DNA of 64,000 bases from Microbacterium jejuense (GTDB taxonomy: Bacteria > Actinomycetota > Actinomycetes > Actinomycetales > Microbacteriaceae), in assembly GCF_019511665.1 (NCBI RefSeq), contig NZ_JAEUAW010000018.1, positions 1 to 64,000 of the forward strand, in the 5' to 3' direction. Position numbers and translations under genes: made by a program. This document shows, piece by piece, positions 7,192 through 14,595 of this stretch (its first letter is position 1; every line of letters begins with the position of its first letter). Below the pieces are notes generated by a model. It worked only from the letters and a program-made list of their open reading frames with translations. It had not been told where the DNA came from and made no database searches.

Positions 7192-7626
7192 ATGGTGACA
7201 CTCGGCAACATCACGTTCTACGCAGACGATCCACGTGCGCTCGCGCACTTCTGGTCGGCGGTGTTCGGGTATCCGGCCGCGGAGTGGGAGGAGCCGCTGC
7301 GTCAGGAGCTGCTGGATGCCGGCCTGACGCCGGACGACCTCGACAAGCGAGCGGTCGCGGAAGACCCGGATGGACGCGGACCGCGGCTGTACTTCCACCA
7401 CGCCCATGGCTCGAAGTCCGGGCGCAACCGGATCCATCTGGACGTGACAGTGGCGCGGGAGGCGGACGACAGCCGTCCCTTCGACGAGATCCTCGATGCC
7501 GAGAAGGATCGACTCGTCGGGCTCGGTGCCACCGTCGTGAGGCTGGTCGACCAGCAGTGGGGGCCCTGGGGCGAGCGCTACTACCAGCTGCGCGACCCCG
7601 AGGGCAACGAGTTCTGCCTCCAGTGA
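7192..7626 (+). CDS. VOC / glyoxalase-like domain protein
   Basis: This 144-aa protein has the beta-alpha-beta repeat pattern of the vicinal oxygen chelate fold: it opens with LGNITFYADDPRALAHFWSAVFGY and ends with RYYQLRDPEGNEFCLQ. The IHLDVTV segment supplies a typical metal-ligand position. The ATG at 7192 is chosen because it opens the first VOC strand; GGGAGG lies about 11 nt upstream. Substrate unknown; resistance or dioxygenase functions occur in the family. Confidence 0.8.
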   Translation: MVTLGNITFYADDPRALAHFWSAVFGYPAAEWEEPLRQELLDAGLTPDDLDKRAVAEDPDGRGPRLYFHHAHGSKSGRNRIHLDVTVAREADDSRPFDEILDAEKDRLVGLGATVVRLVDQQWGPWGERYYQLRDPEGNEFCLQ

Positions 7627-7683
7627 CGCTGCGACGCTGACGCTGCGGCGGGGTACCGCGCGCCGGGGTGAAAGGATCGAGGC

Positions 7684-8040
7684 ATGAGTGCACGCACCCC
7701 GCAGCCTGTCGCCTATCAGCGAAATGCGCTCGCCCCCGGCGTGCTCGCCGCGATCGCACTGTTCCTGGCGCCGCTGCTGATCGGCAACGACTGGTTCCTG
7801 CTGATCCGATTCGTCGTCGCGATCCTCGCGATCATCGTCGCGTGGTTCGCGGTGCAGGCGAAGCAATGGTGGTGGCTGCCGGTGTTCGCGGCCATCGCCG
7901 TCATCTGGAACCCGATCTATCCGTTCGACTTCAGCGGTCCCGTCTGGATCGCGGCGCAGCCTGCGGCCGCGGTCGTGTTCCTCGTCGCGGGCGGGATGAT
8001 CAAGTACCGTCCGACCGAGGGCGACGCCGCAGAGCGCTGA
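7684..8040 (+). CDS. Small four-helix membrane protein (DUF6804-like)
   Basis: This 118-aa protein consists almost entirely of four hydrophobic segments (about residues 17-33, 40-57, 65-78 and 88-105) with a Trp-rich stretch KQWWWLPVFAAIAVIWNP. The pattern resembles DUF6804 proteins, which have no known function. The ATG follows AAAGGATCGAGG. It stops 5 nt before the convergent SnoaL-like gene. Confidence 0.7.
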   Translation: MSARTPQPVAYQRNALAPGVLAAIALFLAPLLIGNDWFLLIRFVVAILAIIVAWFAVQAKQWWWLPVFAAIAVIWNPIYPFDFSGPVWIAAQPAAAVVFLVAGGMIKYRPTEGDAAER

Positions 8041-8044
8041 GAGG

Positions 8045-8428
8045 TCAGCGCCCGCCCTTCGCGACGTAGTCGGCCGCGTCGTACTGGATCCGCAGCTCGG
8101 AGATCCGGTCGCCGTCGAAGACGAAGAACTCAGAGAACCGCACCGGGCCGCCGGGCATCTCGGCGTCATAGAGCACGGCGGCTGCGGCATCCCCGATCAC
8201 GACCTGCAGGGGCGTGATGTCGCCCGCGTTCTCGATGAATCCCCGGACGCCGTGCGCGAATCGGGCAGCACCGGTCACGCGCCCAGCGATCGGGCCGTCG
8301 AACACGAAATCGTCGGCGAGCAGCGGCAGCAGGTCACGGCCGTCGCGATATGCCTCGGCGGCGGCGCCGAGCACGTCGTAGTACCGCGCGAGGGTGGCGT
8401 GCTCGGTCACAGATGTGTTGATGGTCAT
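8045..8428 (-). CDS. SnoaL-like / nuclear transport factor 2 fold protein
   Basis: This 127-aa cone-shaped alpha/beta-barrel protein has the N-terminal helix pair around LARYYDVLGAAAEAYRDGRDLLPLLADDFVFDGP and C-terminal strands EFFVFDGDRISELRIQYD. Enzymatic and non-enzymatic members exist and the function is open. GGAGG lies 6 nt before the ATG. It is divergent from the HxlR gene with a palindrome between, so it is probably controlled by that regulator. Confidence 0.78.
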   Translation of the reverse strand: MTINTSVTEHATLARYYDVLGAAAEAYRDGRDLLPLLADDFVFDGPIAGRVTGAARFAHGVRGFIENAGDITPLQVVIGDAAAAVLYDAEMPGGPVRFSEFFVFDGDRISELRIQYDAADYVAKGGR

Positions 8429-8468
8429 GGCGTCCTCCGTTCGCCCTTCCGCGACGCTCTCGTCGCGT

Positions 8469-8487
8469 CACTTGAAATACTCAAGTG
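8469..8487. promoter_or_regulatory. Inverted repeat, candidate HxlR operator
   Basis: CACTTGAAATACTCAAGTG has perfect 7-bp arms and a 5-nt centre, lying midway between the divergent SnoaL-like and HxlR genes. Its position upstream of both starts suggests that it is the operator for the adjacent HxlR protein. Confidence 0.65.
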
Positions 8488-8516
8488 GGCACGTTTCTTT
8501 GTCAACCCCTGTCCGC

Positions 8517-8522
8517 TATGCT
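8517..8522 (+). promoter_or_regulatory. -10 box of the HxlR gene (leaderless)
   Basis: TATGCT ends 6 nt before the ATG at 8529, so transcription should start at or next to the start codon. Confidence 0.6.
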
Positions 8523-8528
8523 CGCCGC

Positions 8529-9197
8529 ATGAGGTCGTATGGCCAGTACTGCGCGCTCGCCCGCGGGCTCGATGTGGTGGGCGACCGCTGGACGCTCCTG
8601 ATCGTTCGCGAGCTGCTGTCGCTCGGCCCTTCTCGGTACGCCGACCTGCAGCGTGGGCTCCCCGGCATCGCGACCAACCTCCTCGCGACGCGACTGCGTG
8701 AGCTGGAGGCAGCGGGTCTCGTGGTCCGCACGCAGCTTCCCCGGCCCGCGAGCGTGGTCGTGTTCGAGCTCACTCCGCGCGGCGCCGCCCTCGAGGGCAC
8801 GCTCCGCGAGCTCGTCAAGTGGGGAGCGCCGATGATGAGCCCGCCGTCTGCGCACGAGGAGTTCCGGGCCCATTGGCTGCAGCTGCCGCTGCGCGGGCTG
8901 TGCCGCGACAACGCGCCGGGCGCGCCGCCGCAGGTCGTCCGCGTCGGCTCGCTCGACGACGGCTGCGACATCGCGGTCGGCGGCGGGCACGTCGAGGTGG
9001 CCGCGAGCACGTCCGCCGCCGAGCCGGACGCTGTCGTCGACGGCGATCCCGGCGCACTCGTCGCCCTGTTCACCGGACAGCTCCCGGTCGACGCCGCGGC
9101 ATCGGCCGGCATGATCTCAGGGGACGTCGAGGCGGTTCGTCGCGTGGTCGGCGGATACCCCGCAGGGATGCCGCAGCCCGAGGAGGCTCTGCCATGA
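8529..9197 (+). CDS. HxlR family regulator with C-terminal SCP2-like domain
   Basis: This 222-aa protein has an HxlR winged helix in residues 1-95 (YCALARGLDVVGDRWTLLIV; DLQRGLPGIATNLLATRLREL). A second domain from about residue 120, ending DAVVDGDPGALVALFTGQLP, resembles the sterol-carrier SCP2 fold and may bind a hydrophobic ligand. The ATG at 8529 is supported by the -10 box 6 nt upstream. The stop overlaps the next ATG (ATGA), coupling it to the TfoX-like gene. Confidence 0.85.
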   Translation: MRSYGQYCALARGLDVVGDRWTLLIVRELLSLGPSRYADLQRGLPGIATNLLATRLRELEAAGLVVRTQLPRPASVVVFELTPRGAALEGTLRELVKWGAPMMSPPSAHEEFRAHWLQLPLRGLCRDNAPGAPPQVVRVGSLDDGCDIAVGGGHVEVAASTSAAEPDAVVDGDPGALVALFTGQLPVDAAASAGMISGDVEAVRRVVGGYPAGMPQPEEALP

Positions 9198-9559
9198 ACG
9201 TCGACGCGCACATCCTCGACGAGGTCGCCGCGCAGCTCGAGCACGACGGCCCGCTGACGATCGGCACGATGTTCCGCAGTCCCGGCATCCGCGCGAGGGG
9301 CAAGATCGTCGCATTCCTCGGACACGAGAACCGCCTCATCCTGAAGCTGCCGCGCGACCGCGCCGTCGCACTCGTCGCAGACGGCGACGCGCAGGAGGTC
9401 ACGATGGGCACCCGGACGATGCGGGAGTGGATCGCGGTGCCGGCTCGCGCCGACCACGAGGCGACCCTCGCGAGCTGGGCGGCGCTCGCACAGGAGGCAC
9501 TCGACTACGTCGTGTCGCTGATCGGCGACGACGAGACGGATGTCGACGCGGGCCTCTAG
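9194..9559 (+). CDS. TfoX-N-terminal-like domain protein
   Basis: This 121-aa protein has the segment KIVAFLGHENRLILKLPRDRAVALV and the motif TMGTRTMREWIAV typical of the TfoX N-terminal domain family in actinobacteria. Its function is unknown; it is unlikely to be a competence regulator. It overlaps the HxlR gene by ATGA. Its TAG stop is also the first three bases of the -10 box (TAGGCT) of the next gene. Confidence 0.75.
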   Translation: MNVDAHILDEVAAQLEHDGPLTIGTMFRSPGIRARGKIVAFLGHENRLILKLPRDRAVALVADGDAQEVTMGTRTMREWIAVPARADHEATLASWAALAQEALDYVVSLIGDDETDVDAGL

Positions 9560-9562
9560 GCT
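9557..9562 (+). promoter_or_regulatory. -10 box of the ECF sigma gene (leaderless)
   Basis: TAGGCT lies 6 nt before the GTG at 9569 and incorporates the stop codon of the preceding gene. Confidence 0.6.
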
Positions 9563-9568
9563 CGCGCT

Positions 9569-10507
9569 GTGACCTCGTTCGACGCCGAAGCGCTGGCGGG
9601 GCTCCGACCGCGCCTGCTGGCTTTCTGCTACCAGATGCTCGGCTCGCCGTTCGAGGCAGAGGATGCCGCACAGGACGCGATGGAGCGTGCCTGGAAGGCA
9701 CGTGCGACGTTCGATCCGGCACGCGCCGGCCTCGCCACGTGGGTCTTCCGCATCGCCCGCAACGTGTGCGTGGACCGCCTCCGCGAGACGCCGCGCCGCC
9801 CGCTCCCCCGCGACCTGCAGGAGCCGGGCATCGAGATCGGCGCACCGCTGGTCCCCGCGTTCGACGTGCCGTGGCTGATGCTGGCGCCGACGGGGTGGGT
9901 GGCGGCATCCGAGGTCGAATCAGCCGCCGAGCGGCGCAGCGACGTCCGCCTCGCCGTCACCGCCATGCTCCAGTCGCTGTCACCGCTGCAGCGCGGCGCC
10001 TATGTGCTGCGCGAGCTGATCGGACTCTCGGCGGCGGCGACCGCGGCGGTGCTGGACGTGTCGGTCGCCTCGGCGAACTCGGCGTTGCAGCGCGCGCGCA
10101 GCGCGATCGCGGCGGGCACGCATCGGCCCCACGAACTCGCGCCGGCCGCCGTCGAGCGTTACGCGCGGGCGATCGAGCGCGCAGACGTCGATGCGCTCGC
10201 GGCGCTCGTCTCGGACGACCTCGTGTTCGAGATGCCGCCGGTGCCGGCGTGGTCCACGGGCCGCGACACGTATCGTGCGTTCATGGAGGAGTTCTTCGCG
10301 CGCCGGGGCACAGCGTGGCACGCAGAGCCGATCTCGGCCAACGGCCAGCCCGGCATCCTGCTGTCTCGCGCGACCGCGGACGGAGCGGAGCCGCACACCG
10401 TGCAGCTGTTCGACGGCGACGCCTCCGGGGCCATCGGGCACGTGCTCGTCTACCAGGACCCGCGGCTCTTCGCGCTGCTGCAGCGGGAATCGGCCGCACG
10501 GCGATGA
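9569..10507 (+). CDS. ECF sigma factor with C-terminal SnoaL-like domain
   Basis: This 312-aa protein has sigma region 2 at about residues 10-80 (LLAFCYQMLGSPFEAEDAAQDAMERAW), region 4 at about 125-180 (LSPLQRGAYVLRELIGLSAAATAAVLDVSVASANSAL shortened here to its key features) and a SnoaL-like domain at about 190-305 (DVDALAALVSDDLVFEMP). This corresponds to the SigG/TIGR02960 type, in which the fused domain may tune activity without a classical anti-sigma. No anti-sigma gene is adjacent. GTG 9569 follows TAGGCT by 6 nt. Confidence 0.88.
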   Translation: MTSFDAEALAGLRPRLLAFCYQMLGSPFEAEDAAQDAMERAWKARATFDPARAGLATWVFRIARNVCVDRLRETPRRPLPRDLQEPGIEIGAPLVPAFDVPWLMLAPTGWVAASEVESAAERRSDVRLAVTAMLQSLSPLQRGAYVLRELIGLSAAATAAVLDVSVASANSALQRARSAIAAGTHRPHELAPAAVERYARAIERADVDALAALVSDDLVFEMPPVPAWSTGRDTYRAFMEEFFARRGTAWHAEPISANGQPGILLSRATADGAEPHTVQLFDGDASGAIGHVLVYQDPRLFALLQRESAARR

Positions 10508-10573
10508 GTTCGCGGCATCCCATCCGTATATCCCTCCGAACCCGCCCCGAGCGGGAGACATGAGGAGGATGAC

Positions 10574-11137
10574 ATGGGACGACTGATCGTCGTGCAGTAC
10601 ATCACGCTGGACGGTGTGGTCGAAGACCCGGACGGCCGCGGCGGCACGCCGTTCGGCGGCTGGGCGATGGCCTACGGGCCGGAGGGGGTCGCGGGAGACA
10701 AGTTCCGCCTCGGCAGCATCTTCGAGACCGGGGTGTTGCTGTTCGGTCGCCGCACGTGGGACCACTTCTCCACCCTGTGGCCGTCGCGCGACAACACCTT
10801 CGCGCAGGCGATGAACCGGGCCGAGAAGGCCGTCGTGACGAGCCGCCCGCTTCCGGACGCCGCGTGGGCGAACTCCCACGCCGTGCCGGGATCGCTGCTC
10901 GACTGGGTCGGTGCGACCCTCATCACCCGGGATGTCGTCGTGATCGGCAGCCACGCGGTCGTCGACGCGTTGCGTGCGGCGGATCTCGTGGACGAGTACC
11001 GCCTGATCACCTTCCCGACCGCAGTCGGAGAGGGACGCCGGCTGTTCCCGAACCCGGTGCGGCTCGAACTGCTCTCGTCCGAGCTCACCGGTCCGGCCAG
11101 CCTCACGGTGCACCGCCCACGCCGCGACGCGGCGTGA
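10574..11137 (+). CDS. Dihydrofolate reductase-fold (RibD C-terminal) protein
   Basis: This 187-aa protein has the DHFR/RibD-C fold: it starts RLIVVQYITLDGVVEDPDG, then has LLFGRRTWDHF and the late motif VVVIGSHAVVDALRAADLVDEYRL. It probably binds NADPH and reduces an unidentified substrate. GAGGAGGA precedes the ATG. It lies directly after the ECF sigma gene and may be one of its targets. Confidence 0.82.
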   Translation: MGRLIVVQYITLDGVVEDPDGRGGTPFGGWAMAYGPEGVAGDKFRLGSIFETGVLLFGRRTWDHFSTLWPSRDNTFAQAMNRAEKAVVTSRPLPDAAWANSHAVPGSLLDWVGATLITRDVVVIGSHAVVDALRAADLVDEYRLITFPTAVGEGRRLFPNPVRLELLSSELTGPASLTVHRPRRDAA

Positions 11138-11205
11138 TCGGTTTCGCGGCCGCGGTTCTCGCACAGAGCGCCGCGGCCGCGGATCGTTCCGTGCGGGCGG
11201 CTGCG

Positions 11206-11730
11206 TCAGGACGCCAGGCCGCGCCGCATTGCCGCGAGGCCGTAGTCGAAGGCCGCGTCGACATCGCCGCCCATGCGGAACGCCCCTGAGAGCTCCATGT
11301 GGAGGAATCCGGTGACCCACGCGGTCACCAGTCGTGCGGCATCCAGTGCATGCTCCGCACCTGCGAGCTCACCTGCACTGTGCACGATGAGACGACCCGC
11401 ACGGTCGAGTGATTCCTGCGGCGCCGCCGATCCGAACAGCAGGCGGAACGCCTCGGGCCGGTCGTGGGCGAACGCGCGGTATTCGCGCGCAAGGCTCTCG
11501 AGGGAGCGATCGGATGCCTCCAGCCGCCCTATCAGGTCGGCCACGGTGGCCTCGGCCACCGCCGCGATCAGTGCGTCGCGGTCGCGCACGCGCTTGTAGA
11601 GCGACGGAGCACGCACTCCGACGCGCTGGGCGACGCTCTGCATCGTGAGCCCGGCAAGGCCCGACTCTTCGAGGAGGTCCCGCCCTGCGGCGATGATCTC
11701 GGCGGTCGTGGTGCGCTCAGGAGTCGGCAT
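11206..11730 (-). CDS. TetR family regulator
   Basis: This 174-aa repressor has its HTH in residues about 9-55 (IIAAGRDLLEESGLAGLTMQ; VAQRVGVRAPSLYKRVRDRD) and a helical ligand-binding half. The ATG at 11730 has AGAGGA upstream. It is divergent from the MBL hydrolase gene, with a GCTACG/CGTAGC palindrome in the shared promoter, so self- and hydrolase control is expected. Ligand unknown. Confidence 0.87.
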   Translation of the reverse strand: MPTPERTTTAEIIAAGRDLLEESGLAGLTMQSVAQRVGVRAPSLYKRVRDRDALIAAVAEATVADLIGRLEASDRSLESLAREYRAFAHDRPEAFRLLFGSAAPQESLDRAGRLIVHSAGELAGAEHALDAARLVTAWVTGFLHMELSGAFRMGGDVDAAFDYGLAAMRRGLAS

Positions 11731-11770
11731 CCGGGATTCCTCTCGATGGCTATTGACGTGAGCCATGATA

Positions 11771-11785
11771 GCTACGTATCGTAGC
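11771..11785. promoter_or_regulatory. Candidate TetR operator
   Basis: GCTACG-TAT-CGTAGC is a perfect inverted repeat, embedded in outer flanks ATGGCTA (11746-11752 region) and TAGCCAT. It lies between the divergent TetR and MBL genes. Confidence 0.6.
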
Positions 11786-11821
11786 CATGCCAATCCCCAC
11801 GGCGACCGAGAAGGACACCCC

Positions 11822-12535
11822 ATGAAGCTCGCACCCCACCTGCACCGCATCGGCAACGACATCGTGGCCGTGTACCTCATCGTGACCGACGACGGGGTCA
11901 CGGTCGTCGACGCCGGACTGCCCGGCCACTACGGCGACCTCGTCCGCGAGCTGAAGACCCTCGGCCTCACGCCCGGCGACGTCAAGGGCGTCGTGCTCAC
12001 CCATGGCGACAGCGACCATATCGGATTCGCCGAGCGCCTGCGCCGCGATCACGGCGTTCCTGTCTACGTGCACGAGGCCGACGCCGTGCGCGCCCGCACC
12101 GGCGAGAAGGGCAAGGTCGAGATGCCCCCGATGAAGCTCGGCCCCACGCTCGGGTTCTTCGGCTACGCGCTGCGCAAGCGCGCGATGCCGACGAAGTACG
12201 TGAGTGAGGTCGTCGAGGTGCACGACGGCGACGTGCTCGACCTCCCCGGTTCGCCCGTGATCATCGGGATGCCGGGGCACTCGGCGGGCAGCATCGCCGT
12301 GTACTCCGAACTCGCCGACGCGGTCTTCGTCGGCGACGCACTGACGACGAGGCATGTGCTGACCGGCCGCACCGGCCTGCAGCCGGCCCCCTTCACGGAC
12401 GAGCCCGCCGAGGCGCTGGAGTCGCTGGAGCGCCTGGCCGGAGTGAAGGCGTCGTGGGTGCTCCCCGGACACGGCACGCCGTGGCAGGGCTCACCCGACG
12501 ACGTCGCCGCCGAGGTCCGCAGGGCCGCGGCCTGA
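11822..12535 (+). CDS. MBL-fold hydrolase
   Basis: This 237-aa metallo-beta-lactamase fold protein has the first metal motif THGDSDHIG. The canonical HxHxDH reads H-G-D-S-D-H here, so Asp replaces the second His. Later ligands appear in MPGHSAGS, FVGDAL and LPGHGTPW. GAGAAGGA precedes the ATG at 11822. It is divergent from the TetR gene and probably its target. Substrate unknown; quorum-signal or thioester hydrolysis occurs in the family. Confidence 0.85.
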   Translation: MKLAPHLHRIGNDIVAVYLIVTDDGVTVVDAGLPGHYGDLVRELKTLGLTPGDVKGVVLTHGDSDHIGFAERLRRDHGVPVYVHEADAVRARTGEKGKVEMPPMKLGPTLGFFGYALRKRAMPTKYVSEVVEVHDGDVLDLPGSPVIIGMPGHSAGSIAVYSELADAVFVGDALTTRHVLTGRTGLQPAPFTDEPAEALESLERLAGVKASWVLPGHGTPWQGSPDDVAAEVRRAAA

Positions 12536-12556
12536 GCCGCACCCCCACGGGCCGGG

Positions 12557-13948
12557 TCAGACCGGGCGGGCCGCCGCGAACAGGTTCGCGGGGTCGTAGT
12601 CGAGCTTGAGCTGGCGCAGGCGCGCCCGCGCCGCACCGAACCCGAGGGAGCGGTCGGCACCGGGCGCGTCGATGAAGGTCAGCGCCAGCGCATCGGTGTG
12701 CCAGGCGGCGAGCGCGGCGACCGCCGCGCGCACCGCCGCCGTCGCGGCCGGCGCCGCCTCGGGCACGGGCACCATCGCGACGGCGTGCAGGGCGTACTCC
12801 CCCGCGAGCGACGCGATGGCGCCGCCCCCTGCGGGGCGACGGTTCAGCGCACCGCCCAGGTGACGCAGCTCGTGCACGAACAGGCCGGGCTCGTCGGCCG
12901 ACGCCACGAAGGCGTCCACCGCGTCGGCGGGAAGCTCACCGAGCATCGCGTGCCAGGTCGCCGACGGCGAGGGCTCGGGCGGATCCATGTGCACCTGCAC
13001 GAGCGCCGGCGCCGGGATGCGCGCGAACGTGTCCATCTCGGGATGCAGCGCACGCAGCGGTTCCAGCAGAGCAGCGGCCGCGGCATCCGTCTCTTCGATC
13101 GCGCCGTCGATCACGACGAGCGAGCGACCCGACAGGAACGGCGGCAGCTCGGGAAGCGGGGGCACGTGCAGGATCCGCAGCGCCGTGGTCGCCGATTCGG
13201 GAGCCGTCGCGGTCCACTGCGCCCACGCGTGCGCCACCGTGCTCGCGTGCGAGGCGTCCCAGAGCAGCATCCCGGCGAAGATGTCGGCGATCGGCAGCAG
13301 GTCGATCTCGATCGCGACCACGACGCCGAAGGCGCCCGAGCCGCCACGGAGAGCCCAGAACAGATCGACGTTCTCGTCGGCGCTCGCGCGCACGACGGCG
13401 CCGTCGGCGGTGACCACCTCGACGGCGCGGACCGTGTTGACGGCCAGTCCGTGGGCGCGGCCGTAGAACGACAGCCCGCCGTTCAGCAGATAGCCGACCA
13501 CCGACACGTCGCCGGCGCTACCGTGCGGCGCGGTCAGGCCATGCGGCGTCGCCGCCTCGAGCACGTCGTTCCACAGCGATCCGCCCAGCACGCGGGCGGT
13601 GCGCGCCTGCGGGTCGATCTCGACACCGCGGAGGTGCTTGAGCGACACGATCACGGTGTGGGTGAGGTCGGTCTCGCTGAGCGCGGCCGCCGCGTGGCCG
13701 GTCGACTGGGGCGCGATGCGCAGCCCCGAGAGCACCGCCGCGCGCACGACGTCGGCGACGTCGCCCGCGGTGCGGGGCACGGCCACAGCGAACGGGTTCT
13801 GCACGACGGCGAGGTTCCACGGCGTCCGGGCCGCGTCGAATCCGGCGTCGCCGGGAAGGAGCACCGTGTCGCCCAGTGCACGCAGGTCTGCGGCTGCGGC
13901 GCCTGCGGCCGCGTGCGGGACGTCGATGGCGAGGTCGTTCAACGACAT
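12557..13948 (-). CDS. FAD-binding berberine-bridge-type oxidoreductase
   Basis: This 463-aa protein has a PCMH-type FAD domain: APQSTGHAA (His for 8-alpha FAD linkage) and SAGDVSVVGYLLNGGLSFYGR. It ends in the BBE-domain motif YDPANLF. The second covalent cysteine of bicovalent flavoenzymes is not seen. The ATG at 13948 is preceded by AAAGG; the longer upstream frame overlaps the DUF151 gene and is rejected. Members oxidise alcohols or sugars; the substrate is unknown. It follows the DUF151 gene on the same strand. Confidence 0.85.
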   Translation of the reverse strand: MSLNDLAIDVPHAAAGAAAADLRALGDTVLLPGDAGFDAARTPWNLAVVQNPFAVAVPRTAGDVADVVRAAVLSGLRIAPQSTGHAAAALSETDLTHTVIVSLKHLRGVEIDPQARTARVLGGSLWNDVLEAATPHGLTAPHGSAGDVSVVGYLLNGGLSFYGRAHGLAVNTVRAVEVVTADGAVVRASADENVDLFWALRGGSGAFGVVVAIEIDLLPIADIFAGMLLWDASHASTVAHAWAQWTATAPESATTALRILHVPPLPELPPFLSGRSLVVIDGAIEETDAAAAALLEPLRALHPEMDTFARIPAPALVQVHMDPPEPSPSATWHAMLGELPADAVDAFVASADEPGLFVHELRHLGGALNRRPAGGGAIASLAGEYALHAVAMVPVPEAAPAATAAVRAAVAALAAWHTDALALTFIDAPGADRSLGFGAARARLRQLKLDYDPANLFAAARPV

Positions 13949-14033
13949 GGGGATGCCTTTCGTTCGGGATGGTGCTGCGTCATCTGCGCAGCACACCCCG
14001 TGATGGAGCGGCATCCGCCGCTCCTGATACACC

Positions 14034-14525
14034 TCAGCCGTCGAAGTCCTCGGGTTCGACGTCGTCGAGGAACTTCTTGAACTCGTCCAGCCGCTCAGCG
14101 GCATCCGTGTCGGTGAGCACGTCGGGCACCCCCGCTTCGGCGATGACCTCATCGGCGACCCACATGGCCGCGCCCACGCGCGACGCCAGCGCGATCGCAT
14201 CGGATGGTCGCGCATCGACCACGCGGTCGCCCAGGGCGGTCGACAGTGTGACCTCCGCGTAGAACGTGCCGTCCTCGACACGCGTGACCTCGACGCGCGT
14301 CGCGACGGCGTCCAGCGCGACGAGCATCGAACGCATCAGGTCATGCGCGAGCGGGCGGGGCACGTCGGCGTTCTCGACGGCGACGAGGATCGACGTGGCC
14401 TCCAGCTGCCCGATCCAGATCGGCAGCACGTACCCGTCGCCCGGCATCTGGTCGACGGGCTTGAGCAGCAGCACGTGCTGCCCCGAGGCATCGAGGGCGA
14501 CGCCGGCAACACGGACCTGGACCAT
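14034..14525 (-). CDS. DUF151 bifunctional nuclease family protein
   Basis: This 163-aa protein matches the DUF151 core: GYVLPIWIGQLEATSI, then ARPSDAIALASRVGAAMWVADEV. Relatives have been reported with DNase and RNase activity. An acidic C-terminus (DEFKKFLDDVEPEDFDG) is typical of the actinobacterial form. The ATG follows a TACGAT -10 box by 6 nt, implying a leaderless mRNA. Confidence 0.9.
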   Translation of the reverse strand: MVQVRVAGVALDASGQHVLLLKPVDQMPGDGYVLPIWIGQLEATSILVAVENADVPRPLAHDLMRSMLVALDAVATRVEVTRVEDGTFYAEVTLSTALGDRVVDARPSDAIALASRVGAAMWVADEVIAEAGVPDVLTDTDAAERLDEFKKFLDDVEPEDFDG

Positions 14526-14531
14526 GGAGCC

Positions 14532-14537
14532 ATCGTA
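14532..14537 (-). promoter_or_regulatory. -10 box of the DUF151 gene (leaderless)
   Basis: TACGAT on the minus strand is 6 nt from the ATG at 14525. Confidence 0.55.
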
Positions 14538-14579
14538 GGCACGGCGCGCGCACCCGGACAGGGGTGCACACGCCGTGCC
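14538..14579 (-). terminator. Hairpin after the MFS gene
   Basis: GGCACGGCG (14538-14546) pairs with CGCCGTGCC (14571-14579), with an inner stem GCACCC/GGGTGC. It lies just downstream of the minus-strand MFS stop. There is no U-tract, as is common in high-GC actinobacteria. Confidence 0.6.
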
Positions 14580-14595
14580 GGTCGATGTCGGACGA

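Noticed and set aside
6685..8190. 501-codon minus-strand frame
   Set aside because: Only the last 114 codons from ATG 7029 look like protein; the rest is antisense to the VOC and membrane-protein genes.
12698..14080. Plus-strand open frame of 460 codons opposite the FAD oxidase
   Set aside because: Antisense shadow; the minus strand has FAD and BBE motifs.
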